Notes under the pieces: model-generated | The model's database searches: none | What the model saw: the letters and a program-made list of their open reading frames with translations, nothing else | Told to the model about the DNA's origin: nothing | Position numbers and translations under genes: made by a program | In this document: positions 39,193 to 48,565 of the stretch, piece by piece | How the letters are laid out: every line of letters begins with the position of its first letter | Numbering within the stretch: the stretch's first letter is position 1 | Source: Alteribacter natronophilus | GTDB lineage: Bacteria; Bacillota; Bacilli; Bacillales; Salisediminibacteriaceae | DNA length: 64,000 bases | Reading direction: 5' to 3' | Assembly (NCBI RefSeq): GCF_006007885.1 | Contig: NZ_VCRO01000001.1 | Location: 434,001 to 498,000 of the forward strand

Positions 39193-39426
39193 ATGGCAGC
39201 GACACTTGATAGAATCGCCAAAATCGTTTCCGAGCGTCTTGGAGTTGACGAAGCCGAGGTTAAACCAGAGGCAACGTTTAAAGAAGATCTCGGTGCAGAC
39301 TCCCTGGATGTAGTGGAACTTGTAATGGAACTTGAAGACGAGTTTGACCTTGAAATTTCCGATGAGGATGCTGAAAAAATTGCTACTGTTGGTGATGTAA
39401 TCACTTACATAGACAATCAGAAATAA
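39193..39426 (+). CDS. acpP: Acyl carrier protein
   Basis: A 77-residue acyl carrier protein that bears growing fatty acyl chains on 4'-phosphopantetheine. The prosthetic-group serine lies in [15 protein letters not shown], and the acidic helix II continues with [17 protein letters not shown] 39193 follows GAGAGGAGGTGAAAGAC. GTG 39184 would start within that site. It stands between fabG and rnc in the standard order. Confidence 0.97.
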   Translation: MAATLDRIAKIVSERLGVDEAEVKPEATFKEDLGADSLDVVELVMELEDEFDLEISDEDAEKIATVGDVITYIDNQK

Positions 39427-39549
39427 CATTTACTGCAGTTTGCCTGAGATTCTGCTGCTGGTTTGGGACTCCCTGATTTTGTCCGCGCAGCACGCAGACT
39501 CAGGCTTTCATTAATCATCAACGAACTGGAACAACAGATGGGGGTACTC

Positions 39550-40314
39550 ATGCAACAGTCGCGAAAAATCCGGAAAAAAGGGTTGAAACGGCAGCCCAGA
39601 AAGATTCAGATGTCCAAAGCACAGAAAACGAAGTACAATGAGTTTCTCCGGTCACTTGGATTTAACTTTGAAAACGAGGACTTATTTATTCAGGCTTTCA
39701 CCCATTCATCCTATGTAAATGAGCACCGGATCCGTCCCCACGATGACAATGAAAGGCTCGAATTTCTTGGCGATGCGGTTTTGGAATTGGCCATCTCACA
39801 GTTTCTTTTTAAATCCTTCGATACAATGAGTGAAGGGGAGATGACCAAACTCAGAGCTGCCATCGTATGCGAACCGTCACTCGCAGCATTTGCAGGGGAG
39901 CTGAATTTCGGGGAGTATGTCCTGCTTGGCAAAGGTGAGGAAATGACCGGAGGACGTACCCGTCCTGCCCTGCTGGCAGATGTATTTGAATCCTTTGTAG
40001 GTGCTCTGTATCTTGATCAGGGTCTTGATGCCGTTTACCGCTTTCTGGAAGAGAACGTCTATCCGAAAGTGAAACAGGGTGCATTTTCCCACATGATGGA
40101 TTTTAAAAGCCAGCTTCAGGAATTTATTCAGCGGGAAGGACACGGGCAGGTCCAATACCGGATTGTTAACGAAAAAGGCCCGGCTCACTGCCGTGAATTT
40201 GTAAGTGAAGTCTGGCTTGATGAAGAAAGTCTCGGCACTGGCACAGGACGATCAAAAAAGGAAGCTGAGCAGCACGCTGCCCAGCAGGCCCTTGAAAAAC
40301 TGACCAGGGACTAA
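39550..40314 (+). CDS. rnc: Ribonuclease III
   Basis: RNase III cuts double-stranded RNA in rRNA, scRNA and mRNA processing. The 254-residue form given here has the catalytic signature [14 protein letters not shown], a second acidic site in [18 protein letters not shown], and a C-terminal dsRNA-binding domain (about 185-254: [14 protein letters not shown] ... [16 protein letters not shown]). The start is uncertain. ATG 39550 follows GGGGGT at a short distance and gives the normal length. ATG 39538 and ATG 39610 are alternatives, and a TTG at 39463 would add a basic extension not seen in the family. Confidence 0.94.
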   Translation: MQQSRKIRKKGLKRQPRKIQMSKAQKTKYNEFLRSLGFNFENEDLFIQAFTHSSYVNEHRIRPHDDNERLEFLGDAVLELAISQFLFKSFDTMSEGEMTKLRAAIVCEPSLAAFAGELNFGEYVLLGKGEEMTGGRTRPALLADVFESFVGALYLDQGLDAVYRFLEENVYPKVKQGAFSHMMDFKSQLQEFIQREGHGQVQYRIVNEKGPAHCREFVSEVWLDEESLGTGTGRSKKEAEQHAAQQALEKLTRD

Positions 40315-40341
40315 GTGCACAGAGTTTTGCAGATATAAAAA

Positions 40342-40374
40342 AACGGCTCCTTCCATTCCGGAGGGGGCCGTTTT
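40342..40374. terminator. Terminator between rnc and the convergent UPF0435 gene
   Basis: AACGGCTCCTTCC pairs with GGAGGGGGCCGTT (G-U pairs included). An A run precedes it and TTTT follows, so it can serve both convergent genes. Confidence 0.8.
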
Positions 40375-40402
40375 GTCTGCATAAGGGCAGACGCGGTCGT
40401 AC

Positions 40403-40612
40403 TTATTTTCTCATCTGGCCAAGTTCTGAAACAATGGCATCCATTTCATTCACACTGAAGCTGTTCCGGCTCATGACATGGGCATGAACTTCCTCCAGGT
40501 CGTCAAACTTATCCAGATCAAAGTCCTTCGCCTTAATCGCACCTGCATTGACAATCTGAAGTTTTTCCTTAATATCATCGAGCATTCTGTTTACCTGTTC
40601 CTCGGTTTTCAT
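40403..40612 (-). CDS. UPF0435 / DUF1128 family protein (YfkK-like)
   Basis: A 69-residue protein without a known function. It matches the DUF1128 family typified by B. subtilis YfkK: an EEQVNRMLDDIKEKLQIVNA opening, NAGAIKA, an aspartate-rich middle and the C-terminal FSVNEMDAIVSELGQMRK. The start is the ATG read leftward from 40612, with AAAGGA upstream on the minus strand; a longer frame extends to 40822 but has no family support. In B. subtilis yfkK is elsewhere, so this gene is an insertion between rnc and smc next to the repeat block. Confidence 0.9.
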   Translation of the reverse strand: MKTEEQVNRMLDDIKEKLQIVNAGAIKAKDFDLDKFDDLEEVHAHVMSRNSFSVNEMDAIVSELGQMRK

Positions 40613-40821
40613 CGTGTCAGTCCTTTCCTGTTCCAAATCCTTATCATTTCCTATTCTAACATGGTTTCGTAATTTAACCACCTGCTGTTCCCGGTCATTC
40701 CAAATGGCAAACAGAGTGTGGTAAAATAGTAAAGTTACAAGCTTAAATAGCCTTACCCCTGAAGCGGGAAACGAAATTTCTAAACGAGAAGGAAAACATA
40801 AATTACTGCCCCGGCTGGCCA
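40613..40821. other. Spacer between the UPF0435 gene and the smc-proximal repeats
   Basis: About 210 bases holding the UPF0435 ribosome-binding site and, on the minus strand, a possible -10 (TAGAAT) near 40655 without a good -35. Nothing else is recognised. Confidence 0.4.
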
Positions 40822-41340
40822 CCCTCGCGGAAAGCGGGCGTAAGGGGTGAAGCGGGCTTCAATAGACAATTAAAAAAATATAATAGCGAAGCGGAACGAC
40901 GGAAGCGAGACTCCTGCGGCAGTGGGCTGGCAGGGTGAGACCCCGCAGGGCACAGCCGCAGGAGGCTCAGCGCCACCGCCGCGGAAAGCGGGCGTAAGGC
41001 GTGAAGCGGAGCTTCGATAGAGAATGAAAATGGTATTTGAGCAAAGCGGAACGACGGAAGCGAGACTCCTGCGGCAGCAGGCTGGCAGGGTGAGACCCCG
41101 GAGGGCACAGCCCGAGTAGGCTCAGCACCACCGCCGCGGAAAGCGAGCGTAAGGCGTGAAGCGGAGCTTCGATAGAGAATGAAAATGGTATTTGAGTGAA
41201 GCGGAACGACGGAAGCGAGACTCCTGCGGCAGTGGGCTGGCAGGATGAGACCCCGGAGGGCACAGCCCGAGGAGGCTCAGCGCCACCGCCGCGGAAAGCG
41301 GGCGTAAGGCGTGAAGCGGAGCTTTTATAGAAAATGAAAA
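40822..41340. repeat. 3.45-copy tandem array of a 155-bp GC-rich repeat before smc
   Basis: Units begin with GCGGAACGACGGAAGCGAGA at 40891, 41046 and 41201, a spacing of exactly 155 bases. A partial unit at 40822-40890 precedes them. Each contains GACTCCTGCGGCAG, a GTGAGACCCC block, GGGCACAGCC, GGCTCAGC.CCACCGCCGCG and GAAAGCGGGCGTAAGGCGTG. It then ends with an AT-rich tail (ATAGAGAATGAAAATGGTAT) that changes in the last unit. In unit 1 CTCCTGCGGC and GCCGCAGGAG form a perfect ten-pair stem. The core is shared with the MITE-like elements at 8832 and 27117. Confidence 0.92.
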
Positions 41341-41380
41341 GAATAAAAAGCTAGTGGTATAAATAAAGAGGTGGATAGCA

Positions 41381-44300
41381 TTGTTTTTAAAACGGCTCGA
41401 CCTGGTCGGCTTTAAGTCATTTGCAGACCGGCTGTCAATAGATTTTGTTTCCGGAGTGACTGCTGTAGTCGGTCCAAACGGAAGCGGTAAAAGCAATATC
41501 TCGGACGGCATACGCTGGGTGCTCGGCGAACAGTCAGCAAAAAACCTCAGAGGCGGAAAAATGGAGGATATTATTTTTTCCGGCACCGATTCGAGAAAGC
41601 CGCTCAATATGGCGGAAATAACACTTACACTTAACAACGAAAACCAGCATCTGGCAATTGATTACAGCGAAGTCAGTGTAACCCGCCGCGTGTATCGTTC
41701 GGGAGACAGTGAATACCTGATTAACAACCAGACGTGCCGGCTGAAAGATATTATTGATCTTTTCATGGACTCCGGACTAGGCAGGGAATCTTTTTCCATT
41801 ATCGGCCAGGGAAGAATAGAGGAAATTCTAAGCAGCAAGCCTGAAGAACGCCGGAAGATCTTTGAAGAAGCTGCAGGAGTATTAAAATACAAAACAAGAA
41901 AAGTGAAATCGGAAAAAAAGCTTGCGGATACACAGGACAACCTGAACCGCGTCGATGATATTCTCCACGAGCTTCACGGACAGGTGGAACCGCTCAGGGA
42001 ACAGGCGGACATCGCCCGGGATTATCTGGACAAAAAAGCCGAACTGAAGGAAGTGGAGGTTGGGCTCTTCGTAAAGGAAATAGAAGAGCTTCACCGGAGA
42101 TGGACGCAGGAAAAGGAAAACCTCGCATTATTTGAAAAAAAGGAAGCTGCCCTTCAGGCGGAAACGGCCGGTAAAGAGGAAGCAGCCGAGCAGTTCAAGC
42201 AGGATATCCAGGAATATGATGATTCAATCCAGAAGCTGCAGGAAATGCTTCTTTCGGCAAGTGAGGACCTCGAGAAAAAAGAAGGCCGGAAACAGGTATG
42301 GCAGGAGCGGAAAAAGAACTTTATCAGGAACAGGGAACAGTTCAGGGAGGAGATTGTGCGTCTCGGGCAGCAGAGTGAGGAACTCTCGGAGAAACTGGCC
42401 CGGAAAGAGGCGGAAGGGGAGCAGGCTCGGGAACAGCTCTCACAAACCCGCACCGATCTGGAACGAAACAGAAAAAAGCTTGAGGAGCTCAGCAGAAACA
42501 GTGAGCAGGAAATTGAACAGCTTAAAGCAGATTACATAGAATTTCTGAACGAAGCAGCTGCCTTAAAGAACGAAAAAAGGTATCTTGAAGACCAGCTCTC
42601 AAGACAGTCATTCAAGGAACAGAGACTCGAAACTGACAATAAAGGTCTTATTGAAAAACGGGAACAGCTGAGCAGGCAGAAAGGCGACAGTTCCCGCGCG
42701 CTTGAGGAGATCCGCCGCGAACTTGATTCGGCAGTCTCTTCTTTCCGCGGAAAACAGGCCCAGCTGGAAACGGATGAAAACAGTTACCGGCAGAAGGAAT
42801 CCATGCTTTATGAAGCCTATCGGCACGTGGAGCAGCTCCGCTCAAAAAAAGAAATCCTTGAGGACATGCAGAACGATTATGCCGGGTTCTTTCAGGGGGT
42901 AAAAGAAATTCTGAAGGAACGTGACCGGACTTTCGAGGGGATCGAAGGTGCTGTGGCCGAGCTGATTGACGTCAAGCCCGATTATCAGACAGCAATTGAA
43001 ACCGCCCTCGGTGCTGCACAGCAGCATGTGGTTGTCAAAGACGAAGTGACCGGACGCAAAGCGATTGCATGGCTTAAACAGAAGCGTCTCGGAAGAGCTA
43101 CCTTTCTGCCGATGAGTGTAATAAAGCCCCGTAGTCTGAGCGACAGTGACAGAAGAGCACTTGAGGGGGCCCCGGGTTTTGCAGGAGTGGCAAAAGATCT
43201 TGTGAGCTATGATCACCGCTACGAAGGGGTGGCTGCACAGCTTCTCGGCAACGTCATTGTAGCCAAAGGGATGAAGGAGGCAACGGAGCTGGCAGGACTG
43301 CTCCGCTACCGTTACAGAGTGGTAACTCTTGAGGGTGACGTTGTCAATCCCGGAGGCGCCATGACCGGCGGAAGTTCGAACAGAAAGAAATCCCAGCTTC
43401 TTGGACGACAGCAGGAACTGGAGAGAGTTTCCTCAAAACTGGATAAACTGGAACAGGAAGCAGAATCCATACGGCAGGACCTCGCTTCACGCAAGGAGGT
43501 TCTTGCCTCAATCCGGGAGCAGATTAACAAAGCCAGAGCAGACGGAGAAGCACTCAGAGAGCGTGAGCACGAAGAAAAAGACCGGCTGCGGGAGTGCGAG
43601 ACGGCAATCTCAAGCTTAAATGAAAGGCTTCGTATTTACGATCAGGAAAAAGATGAATATACGCGGGACCGAACCGAGCGGGAGCAGCGGTTCTCGGAGC
43701 TTGATGAAAAGATAGCAGAAGCGGAAGCCCAGACCGGGAAGCTCAATGAAAAAATCGCCAAAGCACAGTCAGCCAGGGAAGAGCAGGCTGTTTCGAGGGA
43801 AACGGTACAGAAAATCGTAACAGAACTTCAAATACAGGAAACGAAGGAAAAGGAGCAGCTTCACTATATAGAGGAAACGCTGAGTACAGTCCGGGAATCC
43901 TGGAAGTCGGTTACAGACGAACTGAACAGTAAGCAGCAGGAATATGATCAGCTCAGGAGCGAAATTGATTCGCAGGCTGATGACGGAAATACACTCGAGG
44001 AACAGATCGAAAAACAGCGTCACGAGAAGGAACGGACCATCCGTCTGATTGCCAGGCGCAAATCGGAACGGCTGAATATCCAGCAGGATCTCGACGATAC
44101 CGAGCGGGAGCTGAAAGAACAGAAACGAATTGTGCAGCAGATGAATCATGCAGTAAAAGAGACGGAGATTGCTGCAAACCGGACCGAGGTTGAACTTGAT
44201 AACCGGCTCTCAAAACTGGAAGGAGAATATGAGCTTACGTTTGAAGCAGCCCGGTCAGGGCATGCCATAGACCTGTCCATTGAAGAAGCCCGGACAAAAG

Positions 44301-44950
44301 TAAAGCTGATCAGAATGGGTATTGATGAACTCGGCACTGTCAACACAGGCGCGATTGAAGAATATGACCGTATAAAGGAACGGTACGATTTTCTTCTGGG
44401 GCAGAAAGAAGATCTTGAGTCGGCGAAAGCGACACTCGTTCAGATTATCGAGGAAATGGATGAGGAAATGATCCGGCGTTTCAGTGAGACATTTGATCAG
44501 ATTCAGGGGCATTTCAGACAGGTCTTTGTACAGCTTTTCGGTGGCGGACGGGCCGATCTCGTTCTTACCAATGAAAATGATCTTCTCACTTCCGGTGTCG
44601 ATATCGTGGCCCAGCCACCTGGGAAAAAGCTGCAGAACCTCGGCCTTCTTTCCGGAGGAGAGCGGGCACTTACCGCTATTGCACTCCTTTTTGCGATCCT
44701 GAAGGCAAGACCGGTTCCATTCTGTGTGCTGGATGAAGTGGAGGCAGCACTTGATGATGCCAACGTGGCACGCTTTGCCCAATATCTGAAGGAATTCAGC
44801 GGGGAGACCCAGTTTATAGTGGTGACCCACAGAAAAGGCACGATGGAGGAAGCGGACGTCCTGTACGGGGTGACCATGCAGGAATCCGGTGTATCCAGGC
44901 TTGTCAGCGTAAAACTTGAAGAAACGGAAGCCCTTGTAGGCGCCAACTGA
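41381..44950 (+). CDS. smc: Chromosome partition protein SMC
   Basis: SMC forms with ScpA and ScpB the condensin that is loaded at the origin and extrudes loops to align chromosome arms. The 1189-residue protein has an N-terminal head with MFLKRLDLVGFKSFADRL and Walker A GPNGSGKSNI (about residue 32). A long coiled coil (170-510) leads to a hinge (about 515-640) with glycine-rich GVAAQLLGNVIVAKGM and VNPGGAMTGGSSN. The returning coiled coil and a C-terminal head follow, with the signature LLSGGERALTAIALLFAIL and Walker B FCVLDEVEAALDDAN. The start is TTG 41381, six bases after GAGGTGG. The repeat array ends about 40 bases upstream, so the promoter must lie at its border or inside it. Confidence 0.97.
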   Translation: MFLKRLDLVGFKSFADRLSIDFVSGVTAVVGPNGSGKSNISDGIRWVLGEQSAKNLRGGKMEDIIFSGTDSRKPLNMAEITLTLNNENQHLAIDYSEVSVTRRVYRSGDSEYLINNQTCRLKDIIDLFMDSGLGRESFSIIGQGRIEEILSSKPEERRKIFEEAAGVLKYKTRKVKSEKKLADTQDNLNRVDDILHELHGQVEPLREQADIARDYLDKKAELKEVEVGLFVKEIEELHRRWTQEKENLALFEKKEAALQAETAGKEEAAEQFKQDIQEYDDSIQKLQEMLLSASEDLEKKEGRKQVWQERKKNFIRNREQFREEIVRLGQQSEELSEKLARKEAEGEQAREQLSQTRTDLERNRKKLEELSRNSEQEIEQLKADYIEFLNEAAALKNEKRYLEDQLSRQSFKEQRLETDNKGLIEKREQLSRQKGDSSRALEEIRRELDSAVSSFRGKQAQLETDENSYRQKESMLYEAYRHVEQLRSKKEILEDMQNDYAGFFQGVKEILKERDRTFEGIEGAVAELIDVKPDYQTAIETALGAAQQHVVVKDEVTGRKAIAWLKQKRLGRATFLPMSVIKPRSLSDSDRRALEGAPGFAGVAKDLVSYDHRYEGVAAQLLGNVIVAKGMKEATELAGLLRYRYRVVTLEGDVVNPGGAMTGGSSNRKKSQLLGRQQELERVSSKLDKLEQEAESIRQDLASRKEVLASIREQINKARADGEALREREHEEKDRLRECETAISSLNERLRIYDQEKDEYTRDRTEREQRFSELDEKIAEAEAQTGKLNEKIAKAQSAREEQAVSRETVQKIVTELQIQETKEKEQLHYIEETLSTVRESWKSVTDELNSKQQEYDQLRSEIDSQADDGNTLEEQIEKQRHEKERTIRLIARRKSERLNIQQDLDDTERELKEQKRIVQQMNHAVKETEIAANRTEVELDNRLSKLEGEYELTFEAARSGHAIDLSIEEARTKVKLIRMGIDELGTVNTGAIEEYDRIKERYDFLLGQKEDLESAKATLVQIIEEMDEEMIRRFSETFDQIQGHFRQVFVQLFGGGRADLVLTNENDLLTSGVDIVAQPPGKKLQNLGLLSGGERALTAIALLFAILKARPVPFCVLDEVEAALDDANVARFAQYLKEFSGETQFIVVTHRKGTMEEADVLYGVTMQESGVSRLVSVKLEETEALVGAN

Positions 44951-44964
44951 TTGGAGGAATTGAC

Positions 44965-45969
44965 ATGAGCTTTTTTAAAAAACTGAAGGAAAAAATCACT
45001 ACTCAGACCGATTCTGTAACTTCGAAATTTAAAGACGGTCTGACAAAAACAAGGGATTCGTTTGTAGGCCAGATGAATGAGCTTGTTAAGGATTACCGGA
45101 AAGTAGACGAGGAGTTCTTCGAGGAACTTGAAGACATTCTGATTTCCGCCGATGTTGGTGTACACACCGTAATGGAGCTGATTGATGAACTAAGGGAGGA
45201 AGCGAAGCGTAGAAATATCAGTGAAGCAGAGGACATTCAGCCGCTTATCTCGGAGAAACTGGCGGAACTTCTTCAAAAGGATGATGAAGAAGGCGGTCTT
45301 AACATGCAGGAAAACGACATGACCGTTATTCTGTTTGTAGGTGTCAACGGAGTCGGCAAAACGACAACCATCGGAAAAATGGCTCATAAATTCAAAGAAG
45401 AAGGCAAAAAGGTCGTCCTTGCAGCAGGTGATACGTTCAGGGCAGGCGCCATCGAGCAGCTTGAAGTCTGGGGCGAACGTACGGGTGTGGACGTGGTGAA
45501 GCAGCAGGCAGGCTCCGACCCGGCCGCGGTGATGTATGATGCTGTACAGTCCGCCCGGTCAAAGAAGGCTGACGTGCTTCTTTGTGACACGGCCGGCCGC
45601 CTTCAGAACAAAGTAAACCTTATGAATGAGCTGGAAAAAGTGAAACGGGTGATCAGCCGAGAAATTCCAGATGCGCCTCACGAAGTGCTTCTCGTACTGG
45701 ATGCCACTACGGGCCAGAATGCCATGAGTCAGGCAAAAACGTTTTCCAAATCCACTGATGTATCAGGAATTGTTCTTACGAAGCTTGACGGTACAGCCAA
45801 AGGCGGAATTGTCCTTGCTATCCGTAATGAGCTGGACATTCCCGTTAAATTCGTGGGGCTGGGCGAAGGATTGGATGACCTCCAGGAGTTTCAGGCAGAC
45901 CAGTATGTGCACGGTCTGTTTGCCGATGTACTTAAGGAAGCCGAAGAAGCGGCCGAAAAAAGTGAATAA
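44965..45969 (+). CDS. ftsY: Signal recognition particle receptor FtsY
   Basis: FtsY is the SRP receptor GTPase that hands ribosome-nascent chains to SecYEG. The 334-residue protein has a short charged N-terminus (no long acidic A domain, as in Bacilli), the N domain, and the G domain with [15 protein letters not shown] (about 125). [20 protein letters not shown] and [10 protein letters not shown] follow. The C-terminal helix contacts the membrane. It follows smc by 14 bases. Confidence 0.97.
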   Translation: MSFFKKLKEKITTQTDSVTSKFKDGLTKTRDSFVGQMNELVKDYRKVDEEFFEELEDILISADVGVHTVMELIDELREEAKRRNISEAEDIQPLISEKLAELLQKDDEEGGLNMQENDMTVILFVGVNGVGKTTTIGKMAHKFKEEGKKVVLAAGDTFRAGAIEQLEVWGERTGVDVVKQQAGSDPAAVMYDAVQSARSKKADVLLCDTAGRLQNKVNLMNELEKVKRVISREIPDAPHEVLLVLDATTGQNAMSQAKTFSKSTDVSGIVLTKLDGTAKGGIVLAIRNELDIPVKFVGLGEGLDDLQEFQADQYVHGLFADVLKEAEEAAEKSE

Positions 45970-46061
45970 ACAAGCGTCAAGATATTTTCTTGACACTCAC
46001 CCTGCCGTCCTGTAATATTAGGGATTGTAAAGGATCATACCTTAACAAGGCGGTGCGTCCT

Positions 46062-46391
46062 GTGATCGACAAAACGATACGAATGAATTATCTCTATGAT
46101 TTTTACCAGTCCCTTCTGACCGGAAAACAGAACAATTACATGCGGATGTATTATCTGGATGACTGGTCTCTCGGGGAGATTGCCGACCACTTTGAAGTGA
46201 GCCGGCAGGCAGTGTATGATAATATTCGGCGTACGGAAGCATTGCTGGAAGAATACGAAAATAAACTCTCGCTGTTAAAGCGGTACCAGGAACGGAGTGA
46301 ACTCATCAGTGAGCTCCGGACCCTGATAGAGGACGGCGGGGAACGCGAACCTATTCTCCGTGTCCTGAAAACACTGGAGAATCTGGAATAA
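46062..46391 (+). CDS. ylxM: SRP-associated helix-turn-helix protein YlxM
   Basis: A 109-residue YlxM/p13-like protein. It contains [17 protein letters not shown] and the helix-turn-helix [20 protein letters not shown], which are the family hallmarks. Members bind SRP components and are thought to modulate the particle. GTG 46062 is used because AAGGCGGT lies seven bases upstream and it gives the family's length; earlier in-frame codons add unmatched sequence. ffh follows after 13 bases. Confidence 0.92.
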   Translation: MIDKTIRMNYLYDFYQSLLTGKQNNYMRMYYLDDWSLGEIADHFEVSRQAVYDNIRRTEALLEEYENKLSLLKRYQERSELISELRTLIEDGGEREPILRVLKTLENLE

Positions 46392-46404
46392 AGGGGGCAG
46401 CCGG

Positions 46405-47757
46405 ATGGCATTTGAAGGACTCGCGGAGCGGCTCCAGGGGACTTTAAATAAAATCCGCGGGAAGGGAAAAGTTTCTGAAGCTGACGTAAAAGTCATGATG
46501 CGTGAAGTCAGACTGGCCCTTCTTGAAGCGGATGTAAATTTTAAAGTCGTCAAGGATTTTATCGCCCGTGTAAAAGAAAGGGCTGTGGGACAGGAAGTAC
46601 TTGAATCGCTCACGCCCGGACAGCAGGTTGTTAAAGTCGTAAACGAAGAGCTTACAGCCCTGATGGGGGGCGAACAGAGCAGAATCGCCACAGCCCAGAA
46701 GCCGCCGACAGTTGTGATGATGGTCGGTCTGCAGGGTGCCGGTAAAACGACAACGACCGGGAAACTTGCAAACCACCTTCGGAAAAAGCATAACCGCAAT
46801 CCTCTTATGGTAGCGGCGGACATTTACCGGCCTGCTGCGATCAAGCAGCTGGAAACGCTCGGTAAGCAGCTGGACATGCCTGTATTTTCCATGGGTGATC
46901 AGGTAAGTCCGGTTGAAATTGCAAAAGAAGCGATCGCCAGGGCGAAGGAAGAACATCACGATTATGTGCTGATTGATACTGCCGGACGTCTTCACGTTGA
47001 CGAAGAGCTCATGACGGAACTGGATGAAGTCAAGGAAGTTGCCAGACCCGATGAAATTCTGCTCGTGGTCGATGCCATGACCGGTCAGGATGCGGTGAAC
47101 GTAGCGGAAAGCTTTAATGACCGTCTCGGAATTACCGGCGCTGTGCTGACAAAGCTTGATGGTGATACCCGGGGAGGTGCGGCACTCAGTGTCCGGGCCG
47201 TTACCGGTACACCGATTAAATTTGCCGGTATGGGTGAGAAAACAGACGCCCTTGAGCCGTTCCATCCGGAGCGTATGGCTTCCCGGATTCTCGGCATGGG
47301 GGATGTGCTGACCCTGATCGAGAAAGCGCAGACCAATGTTGATGAAGAACGGGCCAAAGAGCTTGAACGCAAGATGCGTACAAACGAGCTTACGTTTGAT
47401 GACTTTCTTGAACAGCTTGCTCAGGTAAGGAATATGGGGCCGCTGGACGAGCTTATGAACATGATGCCGGGTGCCGGCAAAATGAAAGGGCTCAAAAATG
47501 TCCAGGTGGACGAAAAGCAGATCGGTCAGATCGAGGCGATCGTCCGTTCCATGACGAAAGCCGAAAAAGAGGACCCTTCGATTCTTAATGCAAGCCGGAG
47601 AAGGCGGATTGCCAAAGGAAGCGGGACATCCATTCAGGATGTAAACCGTCTAATCAAGCAGTTCGGCGAAATGAAGAAGATGATGAAACAGATGTCCGGT
47701 ATGCAGAAAGGCAAGAAAAAAGGCGGACTCGGCGGCATGAAATTCCCGTTTATGTAA
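46405..47757 (+). CDS. ffh: Signal recognition particle protein Ffh
   Basis: Ffh binds the SRP RNA and the signal sequences of nascent membrane and secreted proteins. The 450-residue protein has the N domain and then the G domain with MVGLQGAGKTTTTGKLA (about 103), DTAGRLHVDEE, VVDAMTGQDA and TKLDGDTRGG. A C-terminal methionine-rich M domain runs from about 300 to 450 and ends MKKMMKQMSGMQKG. AAAGGGGGCAGCC precedes the ATG. Confidence 0.97.
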   Translation: MAFEGLAERLQGTLNKIRGKGKVSEADVKVMMREVRLALLEADVNFKVVKDFIARVKERAVGQEVLESLTPGQQVVKVVNEELTALMGGEQSRIATAQKPPTVVMMVGLQGAGKTTTTGKLANHLRKKHNRNPLMVAADIYRPAAIKQLETLGKQLDMPVFSMGDQVSPVEIAKEAIARAKEEHHDYVLIDTAGRLHVDEELMTELDEVKEVARPDEILLVVDAMTGQDAVNVAESFNDRLGITGAVLTKLDGDTRGGAALSVRAVTGTPIKFAGMGEKTDALEPFHPERMASRILGMGDVLTLIEKAQTNVDEERAKELERKMRTNELTFDDFLEQLAQVRNMGPLDELMNMMPGAGKMKGLKNVQVDEKQIGQIEAIVRSMTKAEKEDPSILNASRRRRIAKGSGTSIQDVNRLIKQFGEMKKMMKQMSGMQKGKKKGGLGGMKFPFM

Positions 47758-47828
47758 CGTTAAATCCCTGCTGATCCCGCATTCCATAAGGAAATTTCAC
47801 TGTGTTAAGTTTTTTTCCTTTACGGGGG

Positions 47829-47857
47829 TTGTGAACAGCCGGAGACTATGATAACAT
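47829..47857 (+). promoter_or_regulatory. Promoter of rpsP
   Basis: A -35 TTGTGA (47829-47834), 17 bases, then a -10 TAACAT (47852-47857), about 50 bases before the rpsP start. Confidence 0.55.
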
Positions 47858-47906
47858 TCTTTAAGTGTGAAATGGATTGTGTGAATTTTATTTGGAGGTG
47901 AAACAC

Positions 47907-48179
47907 ATGGCAGTTAAAATTCGTCTTAAGCGTATGGGAGCTAAAAAATCTCCTTTCTACCGCGTAGTAGTTGCGGATTCCCGTTCACCACGTGACGGCC
48001 GCTTCATCGAGGAGATTGGAACATATAACCCTCTGGTAAACCCTGTTAAGTTTGACGTAAACGAAGAAAAAGCGTTGAAATGGATGGAAGAAGGAGCTAA
48101 GCCTTCTGACACAGTACGTAACCTCTTCTCAAACGTCGGCTTGATGGAAAAGTTTCACAATGCGAAAAACGCAAAGTAA
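47907..48179 (+). CDS. rpsP: 30S ribosomal protein S16
   Basis: A 90-residue S16 starting [20 protein letters not shown], with [23 protein letters not shown] 47907 follows TTGGAGGTGAAACAC; an in-frame codon 30 bases upstream would begin ahead of this site and is rejected. A terminator-like hairpin separates it from khpA, probably letting rpsP be made in greater amount than the genes downstream. Confidence 0.97.
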   Translation: MAVKIRLKRMGAKKSPFYRVVVADSRSPRDGRFIEEIGTYNPLVNPVKFDVNEEKALKWMEEGAKPSDTVRNLFSNVGLMEKFHNAKNAK

Positions 48180-48204
48180 GCTTTTCAAATAGAAGCAGAT
48201 GACG

Positions 48205-48238
48205 AAAAGAAGGAGGCAGGGCTGTCTCCTTCTTTTTT
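48205..48238 (+). terminator. Terminator or attenuator between rpsP and khpA
   Basis: AAAAGAAGGAG and CTCCTTCTTTT pair around GCAGGGCTGT, with a T run in the right arm. Confidence 0.8.
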
Positions 48239-48265
48239 ACACATCTGCCCCGTGAGGTGAGTGAG

Positions 48266-48493
48266 ATGAAAGAATTAGTCGAGACAATTGCTAAATCCCT
48301 TGTTGATCATCCTGAAGATGTCCGCGTCACTGAACACGACGAAGGTCGTTCACTCACAGTCAGGCTATCGGTACACGCAGATGACATGGGCAAAGTAATC
48401 GGGAAACAGGGGCGCATTGCCAAGGCAATTCGATCTGTCGTGTATGCAGCCGGAGCAAACAGGAACAGGCGCATCAACCTGGAAATCGGGTAA
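48266..48493 (+). CDS. khpA: RNA-binding KH-domain protein KhpA (YlqC)
   Basis: A 75-residue single KH-domain protein. The KH core VIGKQGRIAKAIRSVVYAAG carries the GxxG loop (GKQG). KhpA pairs with KhpB (Jag/EloR) in RNA binding and cell-elongation control. ATG 48266 is chosen because GTGAGGTGA lies just upstream; GTG 48257 would start inside that site. It is in the standard rpsP-khpA-ylqD-rimM order. Confidence 0.93.
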   Translation: MKELVETIAKSLVDHPEDVRVTEHDEGRSLTVRLSVHADDMGKVIGKQGRIAKAIRSVVYAAGANRNRRINLEIG

Positions 48494-48523
48494 AGGGTGG
48501 GGGGAGACCTCTCCCTTTTTACG
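48492..48523 (+). terminator. Weak terminator-like hairpin between khpA and ylqD
   Basis: AAAGGG and CCCTTT enclose a G-rich/TCTCC pair and are followed by TT. The stem is imperfect. Confidence 0.4.
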
Positions 48524-48565
48524 TATATATTGGGGTGATGGGCAAAAAAAGCGGAGGTGTTGAGG

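Noticed and set aside
39463-39549. Basic N-terminal extension of RNase III from TTG 39463
   Set aside because: There is no ribosome-binding site and relatives do not have it.
40803-41637. Three proline- and serine-rich minus-strand frames across the 155-bp repeats
   Set aside because: They are read from the GC-rich repeat itself and extend antisense into smc. The 155-base period shifts the frame between units, and there is no start signal.
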